The notes: generated by a model from the letters alone, not told the origin. Shown: positions 9,673-20,928, numbered from the stretch's first letter. The stretch: 64,000 nt of DNA from Anodontia alba (GCA_964016985.1 OZ024829.1:70351267-70415266); one strand, 5' to 3'. Numbers and translations: made by a program.

Positions 9673-11183
9673 CTAGCGGAAAAAAGAAACGCAAGTATTA
9701 ATTCTGGGGTTGTATTTTTAAAGAAAATTGTGGATTTCATTTGATTAATTTTTTTAATTCTTTATTTCATTTTCTGTTAAATGCTATTGGTTTAGTGTCG
9801 TATAGCAGACGACGTTTGCAATAAATAGCGTTAAACACCGACACCCAACGTTATTGAATAATGGGAATCAATAGCGCGTGTGTCCACCACGGGCTGCTGT
9901 CGCGGCTCTCACTCTTCTAACCATAGACCCGACTAAGTTGTCAATAGTCCTTTGAGGGATATTATTCCACTCTTGAATAAGAGCTAGCTGGAGCTGTGCG
10001 ACGTTGTTCGGTACGTTGACGCGCTTCCTGACCCTCCTGTCCAGCGCATCCCAAAGGTGCTCGATTGGGTTTAAATCTGGACTGTATGGGGGCCAATCGA
10101 GCACTTGGACATTATTCTGGTTGAGGAAGTCGCGACAAACCCTGGCAACATGCAGTCTCGCGTTGTCATGCTGAAACGTGAGATTATGAGCATTGACAAT
10201 CGGGAGGACGTGAGGCATAAGCACCTGATCCCGATAGCGTACGGCTGTAAGATTACCCTGAATAACCACTAGGGGCGTTTTTCCCCATGAGAAATCCCAC
10301 CCCAAACCATTACGGACCCCTCTCCCCCAAATCTGTCGACTTCTCGTACGCAAGCGTCAGAATATCGCTCACCAAGACGTCGATACACTCGTTGTCGCCT
10401 ATCTGCCCGCTGAAGCGAAAATCGCGACTCATCGCTGAACATTACACGCCGCCAGTCAGCCAGTCGAAACCGATTTGGTGCATTGGCACGCAGACAATGC
10501 ATGCGGCGTTGACGTCGCCTGGGCGTAAGGTTCGGGCCCACGTAAGGATGGCGTGGACGTAAATCGAACTCTCGCAAGCGATTTCTGACTGTCCTTGGAC
10601 ACACACGACGGCCATGTGTTCCGATAACTTCTCTTGCGGTCTCTGTCGCCGTCCTTAGCCTGTTACGAAGGTGTACAAGACGTATACGTCTATCTTGACG
10701 TTGCGTCGTAACGCGCGGACGTCCGCTCCTAGGACGGTCAGTTAACCTACCGGTAGCTCTAAAACGCTGAACTAAGCGCGATATCGTCGACTCGTGCACC
10801 CAAATTGCTGCGCGATGTCACGTTGCGACCGACCCTGCAAAATTAGGGCAACAGCTCTACCCCCTATTCAGTTGCGTTAAGCGTACCATTTCTCTCAACA
10901 AACTCAAACAACAAACGTTTTGCGCAAACGATACGAATGGAACGAAAGTTCGATTTGGTAATGTGTTAAAATCTCTACCACGCGACACTACCCGTGCAGC
11001 ACGGATATAACGAAATTCAGGTATAACGATATTGTTTAGCCTGTGTTCACGCTTCAGTGATTTTGTGTGATCCATACACGGGGAAGTACACTAATGTCAC
11101 CAAATACAGAAAACTAGATCAGTTTGTTCACAAACAAACTTTCAGTATTTAAAAATTTGAACTTGCGTTATTTTTTCCCCAAG
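9673..11183 (-). mobile_element. Tc1-like transposon copy A
   Basis: Element of 1511 bp flanked by TA. Left end CTAGCGGAAAAAAGAAACGC, right end (reverse complement) CTTGGGGAAAAAATAACGC, imperfect inverted repeats of about 27 bp. It interrupts the RT start of element 2. Its ends resemble those of copy E, so A and E are related lineages. Confidence 0.85.
9868..10889 (-). pseudogene. Tc1-like DD34E transposase, copy A
   Basis: Transposase cutting and joining at TA. The likely start is ATG at 10889 (MVRLTQLNR). An N-terminal helix-turn-helix pair ('HESTISRLVQRFRATG'), a 'RSGRPRVT' hook, then catalytic 'FSDESRF', 'QHDNARLHVA' and 'SPDLNPIEHLWD' follow, with 34 residues between the second D and the E, and the C-terminus is GGHTRY. 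Frame changes near 10855, 10800 and 10270 inactivate it. Full length about 340 residues, normal for the family. Confidence 0.9.
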
Positions 11184-11493
11184 TATAATACGTGGCAAAA
11201 AATGTTTTTATTCTTGAGTGAAATGTATAACAGGTATTAATCCAATCTATTATATTATGGTGTAATAATAAAGTTTATCAATAACAATAAATTTTGTAGA
11301 ACTCCTGTACAGAAAAAAAAAAATACATGCACAATACAACAGTAGGGTTGAGTGAAAAATGTCACAAATACACAATGCTCAATTTTCACCGGTGAGCTTT
11401 GCTCATCACCTGAATTTGAGCGCTAATCCTTTCAAAAGTGAACAAATTTCTGGTTAACAAACTATTGACAACATCTGTTCTACTGGCGTTAAA

Positions 11494-12377
11494 ATGCCAC
11501 AACGTCGACATCTGCCAAACGACGCGCGCTTACGCGCTATTGGAATGCTCGAAGCTGGCATGAGGCAAGTCGAAGTTGCTAGACGTTTGGGTGTTTCACA
11601 GAGTGTGATCAGCCGCCTACGAACTCGGTTGGCACAAACCAACAGCACGTTAGATCGACGTCGAAGTGGGCGCCCGAACGTCTCTCAAGAACTGGAACAA
11701 GTGTGTCTGTTCAAACCGTTCGGAATCGACTTCACAGCGCTGGACTTAGAGCTCCGCGACCTTACGTTGGGGTGCCACTTTCCCAGACAAAAAAAGACAA
11801 GCCAGGCTAGCATGGACAAGGCAGCATCGTCGATGGACTAACCAACAATGGGCGACTGTACTCTTTACCGACGAGTCACGGTTTCTGCTGGATATGCTTG
11901 ACAGACGACGTCGCGTTTGGCGTCGCAGAGGTGAGAGGTACGCGAACTGCGCCATTGTTGAACATGACCGGTATGGAGGAGGAAGTCTTATGGTATGGGG
12001 CGGCATATCTGTTCGTACAGAGCTGCTTGTGCTTAACGGAACTCTGACAGGCCAACGCTACACCAATGGTTACAGCCGGTTGCAACGCAAGACCTCATCG
12101 GGCGAGGATAGTACAGCAGTTCCTGCAGCAGAACAATGTGGATCATCTCGATTGGCCTGCTCGATCCCCTGACTTGTCAATCGAGCCTGTTTGGGACATT
12201 CTCGGCCAGCGTGTACGACAGAGAGTTCCACGACCAAGAACGCTCCAAGCTTTGGGCGCAGCCTTGCAGGAGGAGTGGTGGAGGAAACCCCAGCTACAGA
12301 TTGCCAGACTCATCAGGAGTATGCGTCGTCGTTGTGTGGCCTGCATAGATGCAACAGGTGGACATATGCGATATTGA
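11494..12377 (+). pseudogene. Tc1-like DD34E transposase, copy D
   Basis: Starts MPQRRHLPNDARLRAIGM, with an N-terminal helix-turn-helix ('VEVARRLGVSQSVISRLRTR') and 'RRSGRPNV'. About 120 residues between the two N-terminal domains and the first catalytic part are missing near 11,700-11,850. Then come 'VLFTDESRFLL' and 'YGGGSLMVWGGIS'. At the second catalytic position 'GCNARPHRA' has cysteine in place of aspartate. The third region reads 'SPDLSIEPVWD', lacking a proline and the usual histidine. It ends GGHMRY. Dead by deletion, frame changes and a lost catalytic residue. Confidence 0.85.
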
Positions 12378-12438
12378 CAGATTTGTGAGGTTTTATTGGT
12401 GACCCTAGTGATCTTCCATACAAAGGGCATCTTTCATT

Positions 12439-15400
12439 TCTGCCCACGCATGGATTTTTCTGAAACTTTGTATAATAATAACTAGGCATATGCAACCTAT
12501 GAAAATGTGCTTATTAAATTATATTATAAAAAGTTGGACTCAGGACACAACCTTGAGTCACTCCCCCCATGAGCTGATACCTGTCTCCAAATAAGTATGT
12601 CATACATCTTAAGTTTAATTTAGTTTTAAGATTTTTGTGCTGTGCTGAATGGTGAACACCATAGTAATTCTATTGGTACCTCAAAACATTTAAAGTTAAC
12701 ATTTTCTGATAAATTGATTATAAAAAATCTGAATTTTTTACCAAAATTGAAAAAAATATCAAAATTAAACTTTCAAAATTAATATGTTATAGTCTTTGTC
12801 AAGATTTCATACTACCAGGAAAATTTGCTACATATATCCTCTATAGCTGTGCCAAATTTTATAAAAAATCAAAACCGGTAACATTGTCATTTTAGGCCTT
12901 GAATGGATATAGGTCGATTTTTACAAAATTGACTATTTTGTTACATTGATAAAAAACAGTAGAGAAAGGCAGTGTTATCAAACACGTCTAACACTTAACA
13001 AATCAAAGAAAGTTTAGACAACTCGGAATGAATACATCTTGAGCTACCCATTAAATTTTCATGACTTTCTATTACTTGCCTTCTATTTATATGGACTCTG
13101 ACTAACCAACTGTTACAAATGTAGACAGCATAACAAATTAAATTTAAAGAAATTCTAATTAACAAATTAGGCTTAATAAAATCTTACGCTTTTATTCATG
13201 TCAGCAAATCATTGAGTATTTTGTATAATTACTTCCCAAAAGGCATAAAACTAAAATAGGTGTAAAATAGGGGTATCCATTCTCACCATTACAAAAATAG
13301 GCATAAAACAGGGAGATCCATAATCTCCATTGTCATATTAAGAAGATGTGCAAACGTACTATTGCAAGTAGTTGTTGCTTGTTTGTTTGTTTGTTTGTTT
13401 TGAAGAAGGGCTTGCATCCCCATCAACAGATTTTAGGATTTTTGGAGATTTGCTTCTGGACTGGTGAACTCTAACCAAACTAAGAACGCTTGAAAAGAAA
13501 ATAATACCTATAGACTTAACTTCTGATATATCTATAGCTTGCTGGCAAGCCTATATTGTATTTTTAAATTATGAACACTGGATTTCTTGGCCTGTAACAT
13601 GTTCAAATGTGTCACTTCAATCGGTATTTCCTGCGATCGAATTGACACTGACACTGGAATTTTTCTCTTTGTTTCAACAGTTATCTTTGATGACAGCAGC
13701 ACAGAATACTGTTTATGTGGTCTTAACGTTTGCTATCAGAAAAGCAGATCTATCCTTTCTTCCTTACAGTAAGCATATATGAAATTGTTTCTGTTCTGCA
13801 TAAGTTCTATTCTAGTGCACATAGTTTGACTTAAACAACAAATTGGTGTTCTGTAGTTCTTCATGTTAAAGCTTTAAGATTTTTCCAAAGGTTATATGAC
13901 ATTCATATTTTAGTCATTTGCCTACTAGTTTGAAACTCCGCCATATGTTAATTAACACAGGAGTTTAAAACAGCTAACTTGTGTGATCTTAATGTGAATC
14001 TAAAGGATGGATTGAAGAGTTTTTGAACAGTTTTCATTCGTTTGGTTGCTGGCAGTTCTATGGTATTTAATTAATTCTATTTTCACTTTGTCTCTGTTTT
14101 TTGTGTTGTAATACGTTTTGAAAGGAGGCTTTTAGTATTCAAGTTTTGTTTTAGTTCTTATACTTAAAATCTTTCTTCCATTGAATATTTTAGCTGAATA
14201 TAATTTCATTTTTCTTAATACCAACTGCTCTTACTTTCATTGTTGTTCTTCGCTGATCATATTTCTGAAAAGTTATTCTTTCATTTTAAAAAGAGTACTA
14301 AAGTATTTGGTCAGCAAGTGCATAGATCTTACCTAAAGAAACAGTACTAAGCTTGCATGTGTCCATGTGACACAGACTTAAGTTGATCATTACTGATTGT
14401 ATTTAAGCTGTAGTGTTTTTTTCCAATATTGAGTGTCTTCGTGTGTGTTTTGTACCAGCTGTGAAATCTTCTGCTGTGGTTTTGACAATATTGTGCTTTT
14501 TTGTATTTACTAAGCGTTAACAAGTAGTCACAGTATTGCCTGTTTATATCAATTCTTTTTGTTACTCTGTTATTTTTTAGGCATTTATCCAGTTTACACC
14601 AAAGTTTATAGTTGATTTTTGGACAATAAGTCCACATTGTTGTATTTACTCATCCATTGAAGATTGACAATTCTGAATGTTGAAATCAACAGACATGGAC
14701 CCTGAAAATTTTAATCAGGTGTCCTAGGATAGTAATCATTACTTGGTAAGCAAGTTGTGCCCACCATGCCTGTCTGCCTGAACGAGTAACTTTAAAGCTA
14801 GACCCAGGTTTCATAATCAACATCATCAGTTACAAGACTGTTATCTGCTTTTTATTATCTGATAAATACTTCCACAGTCAAGTATTTGAAGTGGAATCCT
14901 ATATATACAGATACAGATAACTTGGACTTAGTGTCTGCATGGTCCAGATCATGTGAACGAAAAGTGTTTTTTTTGGACATGGTGTTCAACAAGGTGCAAT
15001 TCAGTCAACTGGGTATAAATGAATATGTACAATTATGGTATCAACTTCTTATACAAATCATACTATATCATATGGTAATCCAAATTGAAAGCTATTGATA
15101 AGTTGACTTTACACGATACTACTTATACATGAATATTGGGTAATTTCATATTTTGCCGACTCAGGACTATATGTATTCAGGCTGTTCAAACAACATGTTA
15201 CCGGTCTTCAATTTTTATGAAATTTCATGTGTTTATTCCTAATACATATGGAAATTTTTTATGCCGAAATGGTGTCTTGACAAGAATCGGAACATGGTAA
15301 AATTGCAGATAATATCTGGATGAATACATAACCTGCAGCTGAAATATGGGGCTACCGTTCAACTTACGTTATTGCTCCAACACTATTGCTAAGTACATGA

Positions 15401-15652
15401 AGCCATCCATAGTATCAAAACATGTACTAATGATGGTCTTAATTAATAAAACATTCTAGCATCTGAAAAATGAAATCCTGTTTACTGTACGAAGGTTAAT
15501 GTTAGGGCACCCCCTGATTTAGTAGTGGCCGCGTACAAAACACCATAAATTTACAATGAAACTACATTTAAAAGCCAATGCCTCATAATCATCAGTGTTA
15601 TACCCTAGGCAACCATTGTGCAGAATTTCATCCAATTCCAAGCGTGGGCAGA
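12439..15652. mobile_element. Element L1 with long inverted ends, nested in copy D
   Basis: Starts TCTGCCCACGCATGGATT and ends, reverse complemented, TCTGCCCACGCTTGGAATT. About 400 bases in from each end lies an inverted motif around 'aaaaccggtaacatt' (12,830-12,885) and 'gaccggtaacatgttg' on the minus strand (15,185-15,248), so the inverted arms extend at least 400 bp but are diverged. The centre is AT-rich without a transposase; it includes a (TTTG)n run at 13,379-13,401 and only short unsupported frames. A second copy, L2, is at 33,735-35,533. Confidence 0.5.
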
Positions 15653-15845
15653 AACCAATGTATATTTCCTATACCGTGTAAGAGCTCCTTTTCTCATTCA
15701 CATCTAGTGCTACAGACTCCAACGGATGGATTTTTGTCTGTAAATGAAATGATGTAATCAAATATATCAATTTCAGATTTCAGATATGTCTTAGTTTCCT
15801 TTTATTTCACCGTACATACAAATTTCCCTAACTTCTTTTGCCACG

Positions 15846-16462
15846 TATAATAGTTACTGACAACAGAGACCGTAAGATCTAAAGGTTACTCTTTTACATA
15901 TAAAACCCGTGAGGTTATGGAAACAGAGATTCAAGAAATGCTTGACTAAGGTCAGTTTTTTTTCCATATTCTTCGACTGTAGTACTGGTCTCCAAAAAGT
16001 GCGGTTTTGCATCGATTTCCGAAACTGAACAGTTATTGAATTCGATGCAGAACCAATGCCGAATATGGAGGAGGTGATGGTCATAAATATTCGACAAAAA
16101 TTGATCAAAAGTAGAAATGACCGACGGGCATTGTTGCAGTTCAAAACTATGCCATTCGGGCAGGTGCCTCATTTTGCAGGCTGATCCGCATCGTTTTGCG
16201 GGATCTTCGGTACGTAGATAGTTTCGTAGATGATATGTGGATTTTTTCTCTGGAAGATTGTATGACGCCTTTACGTCAGGTTTTGGATCGTCTCAGGTAA
16301 GCCTTCAAAATGTATGATTGTGTATGGCAGTTTTGAATTGCTTTGGTTACAATATCGAGGGACAATCGATGAGATGTGCATTAAAACTTCAGCCCTACCG
16401 ATTTAGAATAATAGCTATACGTAGGCAAGATAATTTGGGCGCGGATTACCTTAGTCCGTGTA
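15846..16462 (+). pseudogene. Reverse transcriptase and RNase H remnant of element 2
   Basis: In shifting frames one reads 'TREVMETEIQEMLD', 'VRFCIDFRKLN', 'LCHSG'/'MPFG', then 'YVDSFVDDMWIFSLEDCMTP', which contains the RT catalytic box (FVDD), then 'LRQVLDRLR'. After a deletion comes 'LQPYRFRIIAIRRQDNLGAD' with 'YLS', the end of the RNase H/connection region. This is the plus-strand continuation of element 2 after copies A and D. Copy E cuts it at 16,461-16,462. Confidence 0.8.
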
Positions 16463-17920
16463 AAGTCAGAAAAAAGAAACTGTGCATGTATAAAAAATAA
16501 ATTTTCTATAATTCTAAAATCCATTTATGCTTGAAACTTTACACAAACATGATGTGTATACTCCTTAACAATATTGAATGGTAAATAAGGTCCTTGCACG
16601 TGCATTGTGTTGTCCTTATGCACGTGCAGGATTAAGCATATTCGTGGCTAGCAATTAAATGTGAACGTCTTTACAATCTTTTTGACTCTTGTGTATAACC
16701 GTTTTATCCAAGTGAAACAGAAAAACAAATTTATTCCTCCTGAATGTGTTGGTAAGCAATGCCTAGACTCAACGAAGCTCAGTGCAACCAAGCGGTTGGC
16801 ATGATTCGGGCTGGTGTATCCCAAAATGAGGTTAGCAGATGGTTTGGCATGCATAGGAACACGATTTCTGCTTTATGGAGACGTTATCAGGTAACACCAG
16901 GGACCGTCGCAGATCGGGACGTCCACGTGTGACGTCATTACGTCAGGACACTTACATCCGTGTGACGCATCTTCGAAACCGACCAAACTGCTGCGTTGAC
17001 GGCTAGAAGCATTCCTGGCTTGAGGAACATTAGTCCAAGAACCGTGAGAAACCGCTTGCGTAAACGGAACATTTGCCCTCGGCATCCAGCAATCCGTCCA
17101 GTCCTACAACGACGTCACCGTGTTGCTCGCCTTAAATGGTGCAGGGCCCATCTTCGCTTTACTAGACGAGATTGGGCGCGTATCCTGCTCTCAGACGAGT
17201 CATGTTTCCACTTGGATAGCAGTGATGGTCGTTCCAGGGCATACCATCGAGTTGGAGAACAGCACCAGGATACCTGTGTTGTTGAACGTTGACTCTTTGG
17301 CGGGGGCAGTATAATGGTATGGGGCGGAATAACGGAAATTTGACTGGTGCACGCTACTGCGATGAGATTCTGCAAGCTCATGTTGTTCTGTTTGTGTGTC
17401 AACATGCCGTTATGCTGCAACACGACAACGCCAGACCACAAGTTGCACGCATTGTGACTGATTTTCTTACTCGGCAGAATGTTAATGTGTTGCCATGGCC
17501 TGCGGTATCACCAGACTTATCGCCGATAGAGCACGCATGGGATGAGATGGAACGTCGTCTACGTCAGTTGCCAAATCAGCCAGTGACGTTGGCTGAACTT
17601 TCCCACGCGTTAGTTCGCATCTGGAACAGCATTCCTCAGGCGTTTTTCACCAATCTTGTCGGATCCATGCGGCGGCGAAGCAATGCATGCATTACTGCTA
17701 ACGGTGGACACACCAGATATTGACTTTGTGACATGGTGCTTGAGACATTTTTGATTTGTTGAGCCTTGGTGATGAAATGGGTCTTCTTTTCGCACTTTTG
17801 AATCCCTTGAACTTCGATGAAATGTGTATTGTTACAAATCTGAAATATATTATTACTGTCTGCTACGATGTTATTATTTTGTATAACTTTTTACCAATGC
17901 ACAGCTTCTTTTTTCCGCTA

Positions 17921-17921
<1 letters not shown>
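16463..17921 (+). mobile_element. Tc1-like transposon copy E
   Basis: The right end, reverse complemented, is CTAGCGGAAAAAAGAAGCTG; the left end is aagtcagaaaaaagaaactg. Length 1459 bp, TA on both sides. The left subterminal zone holds a repeated palindrome TGCACGTGCA (16,595-16,604 and 16,619-16,628). On the right the flanking TA runs straight into a TA microsatellite. Confidence 0.8.
16759..17723 (+). pseudogene. Tc1-like DD34E transposase, copy E
   Basis: Starts MPRLNEAQCNQAVGMIRAGV. The catalytic regions 'LLSDESCFHL', 'QHDNARPQVA' and 'SPDLSPIEHAWDE' all keep their acidic residues, and the protein ends GGHTRY. In-frame stops and shifts occur in the GRPR/linker region (about 16,925-16,990), at 17,290 and at 17,340, so the gene is broken although the catalytic triad is intact. 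Confidence 0.85.

Positions 17922-17979
<58 letters not shown>
17922..17979. repeat. TA microsatellite
   Basis: About 28 uninterrupted TA units directly next to the right end of copy E. The reading frames over it are artefacts. Confidence 0.95.
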
Positions 17980-18289
17980 AGTGCAACTTTTTGTTAAAGC
18001 AAAGGTGAGACTTGTCATTAGTTGTAGCTTGTCATTAGTTGTAGCTGTGTCCATTGTTGTGTCGTGGCAAAAAAAAAAAAACGAAGGATTTTTTTCTTCT
18101 TAAGGAAAGGCCTTTGTTACGACACACACACTTCAATGCATTTTTCCCGACGTAGGGTACCTCTTTACTTACATGAGGCCACCTTTGCCTTACCGTGCGT
18201 ATTTTGCAATTTTAATGTCCAACAGGTAGGAAGGGGCAAATAATAGTTTTCTTTTTATTTAAAAGCCTATCTGTACTAGCAACATTGTT
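17980..18289. other. No gene seen
   Basis: Contains a short direct repeat ('cttgtcattagttgtagct' twice, 18,012-18,046) and an A tract. It should hold what followed RNase H in element 2, but no LTR is recognisable. Confidence 0.4.
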
Positions 18290-18500
18290 TCTTTAACCAT
18301 TACCAGTCTCTGAGAATATTTAGCAGACGACCAATTGATGGTAGTTTTCTTATTTTCCCAGAGATCTGGATTTGACATTTCATGCAAATTGCTCCACTGG
18401 AGACAATCTGCATAAGATATCAAATCCTGGGAAAAAATAAAAATATTTCAAAATGTCGTCTGCTGAACATTTTACCCAGGTGCTTAGTGTTAATCTGCAT
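18290..18500. mobile_element. Palindromic MITE-like repeat, GCAGACGAC family, copy 1
   Basis: Left part 'tttagcagacgac...tttcccagag' and right part 'gggaaaa...gtcgtctgctgaacat' are inverted, and the outer ends 'ttaaccattaccagtctctg' and, reverse complemented, 'ttaacactaagcacctggg' also match loosely. Related pieces are at 19.63, 55.03 and 57.95 kb. Confidence 0.55.
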
Positions 18501-18719
18501 TATCAAAAATGAATTATTTGAGAAAGCTTCAGAGACAGTTTGCTGCAATAAAAAGGGAAAGAAAGTTTTGGTGAAAGACAAGGTATTATTTGGTGGTCAG
18601 TAATACAATGCTGTATTCCAAAATGTTTTGCTAATATTCCCCAGGAACAAGACAGTATAGCCCTGCTAAAGTTTGGACAGGATTTGCTGTAAACAAAGCA
18701 ATTATGCCACCATACTGAA

Positions 18720-18905
18720 TATTGGACTGTAAGTTCGGCAAGGCCTACTGTCCTTGCAGCTGGTAAGGGTAAAAGGGGAATGCTGTTATTTCTTCTGTTT
18801 CTTCACTTTCATTCATTCCCCTCTTTCTTCACTAACCCTCTCGTTCATCTCTTCTATCTCTTTTCTCTCTTTCAAGGGTTGACGTGTCGTTAAATCCCAT
18901 CACAA
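18720..18905 (+). repeat. SINE-like repeat S4, copy 1 (5'-truncated)
   Basis: The sequence 'ggcaaggcctactgtccttg', a C/T-rich stretch and the tail 'gggttgacgtgtcgttaaat' match the copies at 40.26 and 41.77 kb. The shared 3' tail suggests LINE-dependent retrotransposition. The 5' head seen in the other copies is absent. Confidence 0.6.
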
Positions 18906-19629
18906 TCAATGTACATGTAGTGCACATGTACATAGATATGTTCATCAGCCTCCGGGCTGACTCCATAATCATTTCCGGCGCTCCAAATAGAAACTGACCT
19001 TATGACATATGCAAGCAGGGTAACCCGTCAGCTTGTGCATCTGTACAAACATCTGTGCAAACAATGTAGACCCTGATTATGCCCAGATGTGTAGGCACAT
19101 TTGCGTGCAGGCAGGTCACATATATAATAAAGTCAGTTTCTAATTGGAGTAACATATTTACATTTTTTTCACTCATCAGCTATGTGCTCCAGACGTAAAA
19201 CAAACATTAACCGACCGAACTAAATGGTAATAATCACGAAAAATGATAACAATATTACATAAAAATTAATTATTTGACATTGCTTTCAGGTCAGACTGTA
19301 TGAACGTGTTGAATGTTAATTGGCATAGGACTTGAAATTGGGACTCAGGGAACTCAGTTCTGGTGACAAGCCAATCTGGTCAGGGTATTTCCTATTTACA
19401 GATGAGATACTACATATAAAGATAAACTAATTGTTCATCGGTAATGTCCATGATCATCGCAATCCATTTGCGGTGCTAATATACTGACCTGTTGAAATGC
19501 CATGTGTGTGTGAGTACCTAAGACCATAATCAGACTGTGCAGAGGTTGTTGAACAGATATACAGTCTGATCTGGTACCATTTTTTTTATATCTGACATTT
19601 CTGTAGCCTGGTAATTTTTGTTTAGTCAT
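18906..19629. other. No gene seen
   Basis: AT-rich. 'atatataataaag' (19,121-19,133) resembles an isolated TATA or polyadenylation element. Nothing else is supported. Confidence 0.4.
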
Positions 19630-19835
19630 TAATCCTTACCACTCTCTGGGCAAAATTAACAGATGTCAAATTGGTAGTAGTTTCCCTGTTCTTTTTTTTT
19701 TTTCTTTTTCAGAAATTAAGGGATAACACCATTTTCATGAAATGTCAAAGACTTTTTTCTGGGAATAAATAAGAAGTTAATTTCAAGTTGTTGTCTACTA
19801 AAAATTTTGCCCTCCACGATAAGCGTTAAGGAATT
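19630..19835. mobile_element. Palindromic MITE-like repeat, GCAGACGAC family, copy 2 (diverged)
   Basis: Left 'taatccttaccactctctgg' and right, reverse complemented, 'ttaacgcttatcgtggaggg', with 'agtagacaacaa' in the place of AGCAGACGACA. It has the same layout and size as copy 1. Confidence 0.5.
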
Positions 19836-20139
19836 AGTCGTCAAATTGGTTAAAAATACCTACTGCGAAAAATTTCCTGATGACATTAACTTTTAATTAT
19901 AGATCAGCACAAGAGTGAGCTACTTGATCAGCACCATAATATAAATCATATTTGCCTTGAATCAGTATCCTAACTGCTAGCGTAATAGTATTCTTGTCAA
20001 ATAACTCACTTCTGACAATTCAACTTGCAAACATAAATTTATGACAGAGAAGGTATAAACAAGTAAATAAACAAATAAAGTCTATGCAAAAAAAAACATT
20101 GTATATATGTATTTTGAGGCATTCTAAACATATTTACAA

Positions 20140-20290
20140 AATTTACCCCTATGGGTAAATTAAACATTGAGTTTACATGACGAAATTTACCCCTATTTGC
20201 CCCCTACCCTGGGTATTTTACCGACGTGGTTAAATTTTGCCCCTAGGGGCAAATGCTTTTACATGACGATTTTGCCCCTAGGGGCAAACT
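20140..20290. repeat. Palindrome-rich repeat with TTTGCCCCTAGGGGCAAA
   Basis: The perfect 18-base palindrome TTTGCCCCTAGGGGCAAA occurs at about 20,235-20,252 and again at 20,271-20,288, with 'acatgacgaaatttacccct' variants just upstream. It is a small foldback-type unit of unknown origin. Confidence 0.7.
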
Positions 20291-20299
20291 TATGCATAT

Positions 20300-20640
20300 A
20301 AATGGGGCATTAATAGACGTCTCAGCAGGCTACACGACATTACAAAAAAGTAAAAGAAAAGTCCGGGGTGTGTCACAATCACAAGCCGCAGCCCTTCTCA
20401 AGACACCAAGGGGAAACAGACAAAACCAAACAAGCGCAACTCGTACAAACGTACGAAAAGTACTAAGCTTAAGACTTTAATCAAATCGCCTTGTAGAATA
20501 AACCACAAAGCAACAAAGAGTAAGACTAACACCGGGACCACCGCCTTAGAACGGTCAGTAGCATATAGTTTAAAGCACTTTTACAGCCGACTAATTTCAC
20601 CCCGGGTCTCGATGCCACTCTTTGCCACTGGCGAAGACCC
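20300..20640. repeat. Dispersed repeat R330, copy 1
   Basis: Shared phrases 'acaatcacaagccgcag', 'aaacgtacgaaaag', 'aaaccacaaagcaacaaaga' and 'gggtctcgatgcc' recur in the same order at 23,190-23,545 and, more weakly, at 30,930-31,150. The repeat is non-coding. The second copy lies directly beside a reverse transcriptase remnant, so this may be its 3' untranslated part; that link is an inference. Confidence 0.55.
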
Positions 20641-20928
20641 AGAGAATCTTTACGTGATTTCATTTTATATAAGATGATGAAATTTCAAAACGCGTATTAT
20701 ATTAAGCCTAGAGCTACGCTCATCTAATATATTATCTAGAGATTTTAAGAAGATATAGCGAAATATATTGATGGTGAATAGTCTAGACAAATAAATAAAT
20801 ATAAATAAGAGTATACACATAATTAGTTAAATTACCTATTGTGTAAGATAATATAATCAGCATTTTCTTCGCAATGGCCCAGCGTTCACCACACTTGGTT
20901 GGAGCTGTACTTGTGATTAAATATTATA

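Larger units (their letters stand above)
11191..15845 (+). mobile_element. Tc1-like transposon copy D, split by a nested element
   Basis: Ends CGTGGCAAAAAATGTT (11191) and, reverse complemented, CGTGGCAAAAGAAGTT (15845) are inverted and each is flanked by TA. Removing the nested element at 12439-15652 leaves about 1440 bp, a normal Tc1 length. Copy D begins 7 bases after copy A ends, and on its far side the RT of element 2 resumes, which supports these limits. Confidence 0.65.

Noticed and set aside
17756..18103. 115-codon frame with Tyr-Ile repeats
   Set aside because: Runs through the TA microsatellite next to Tc1 copy E.
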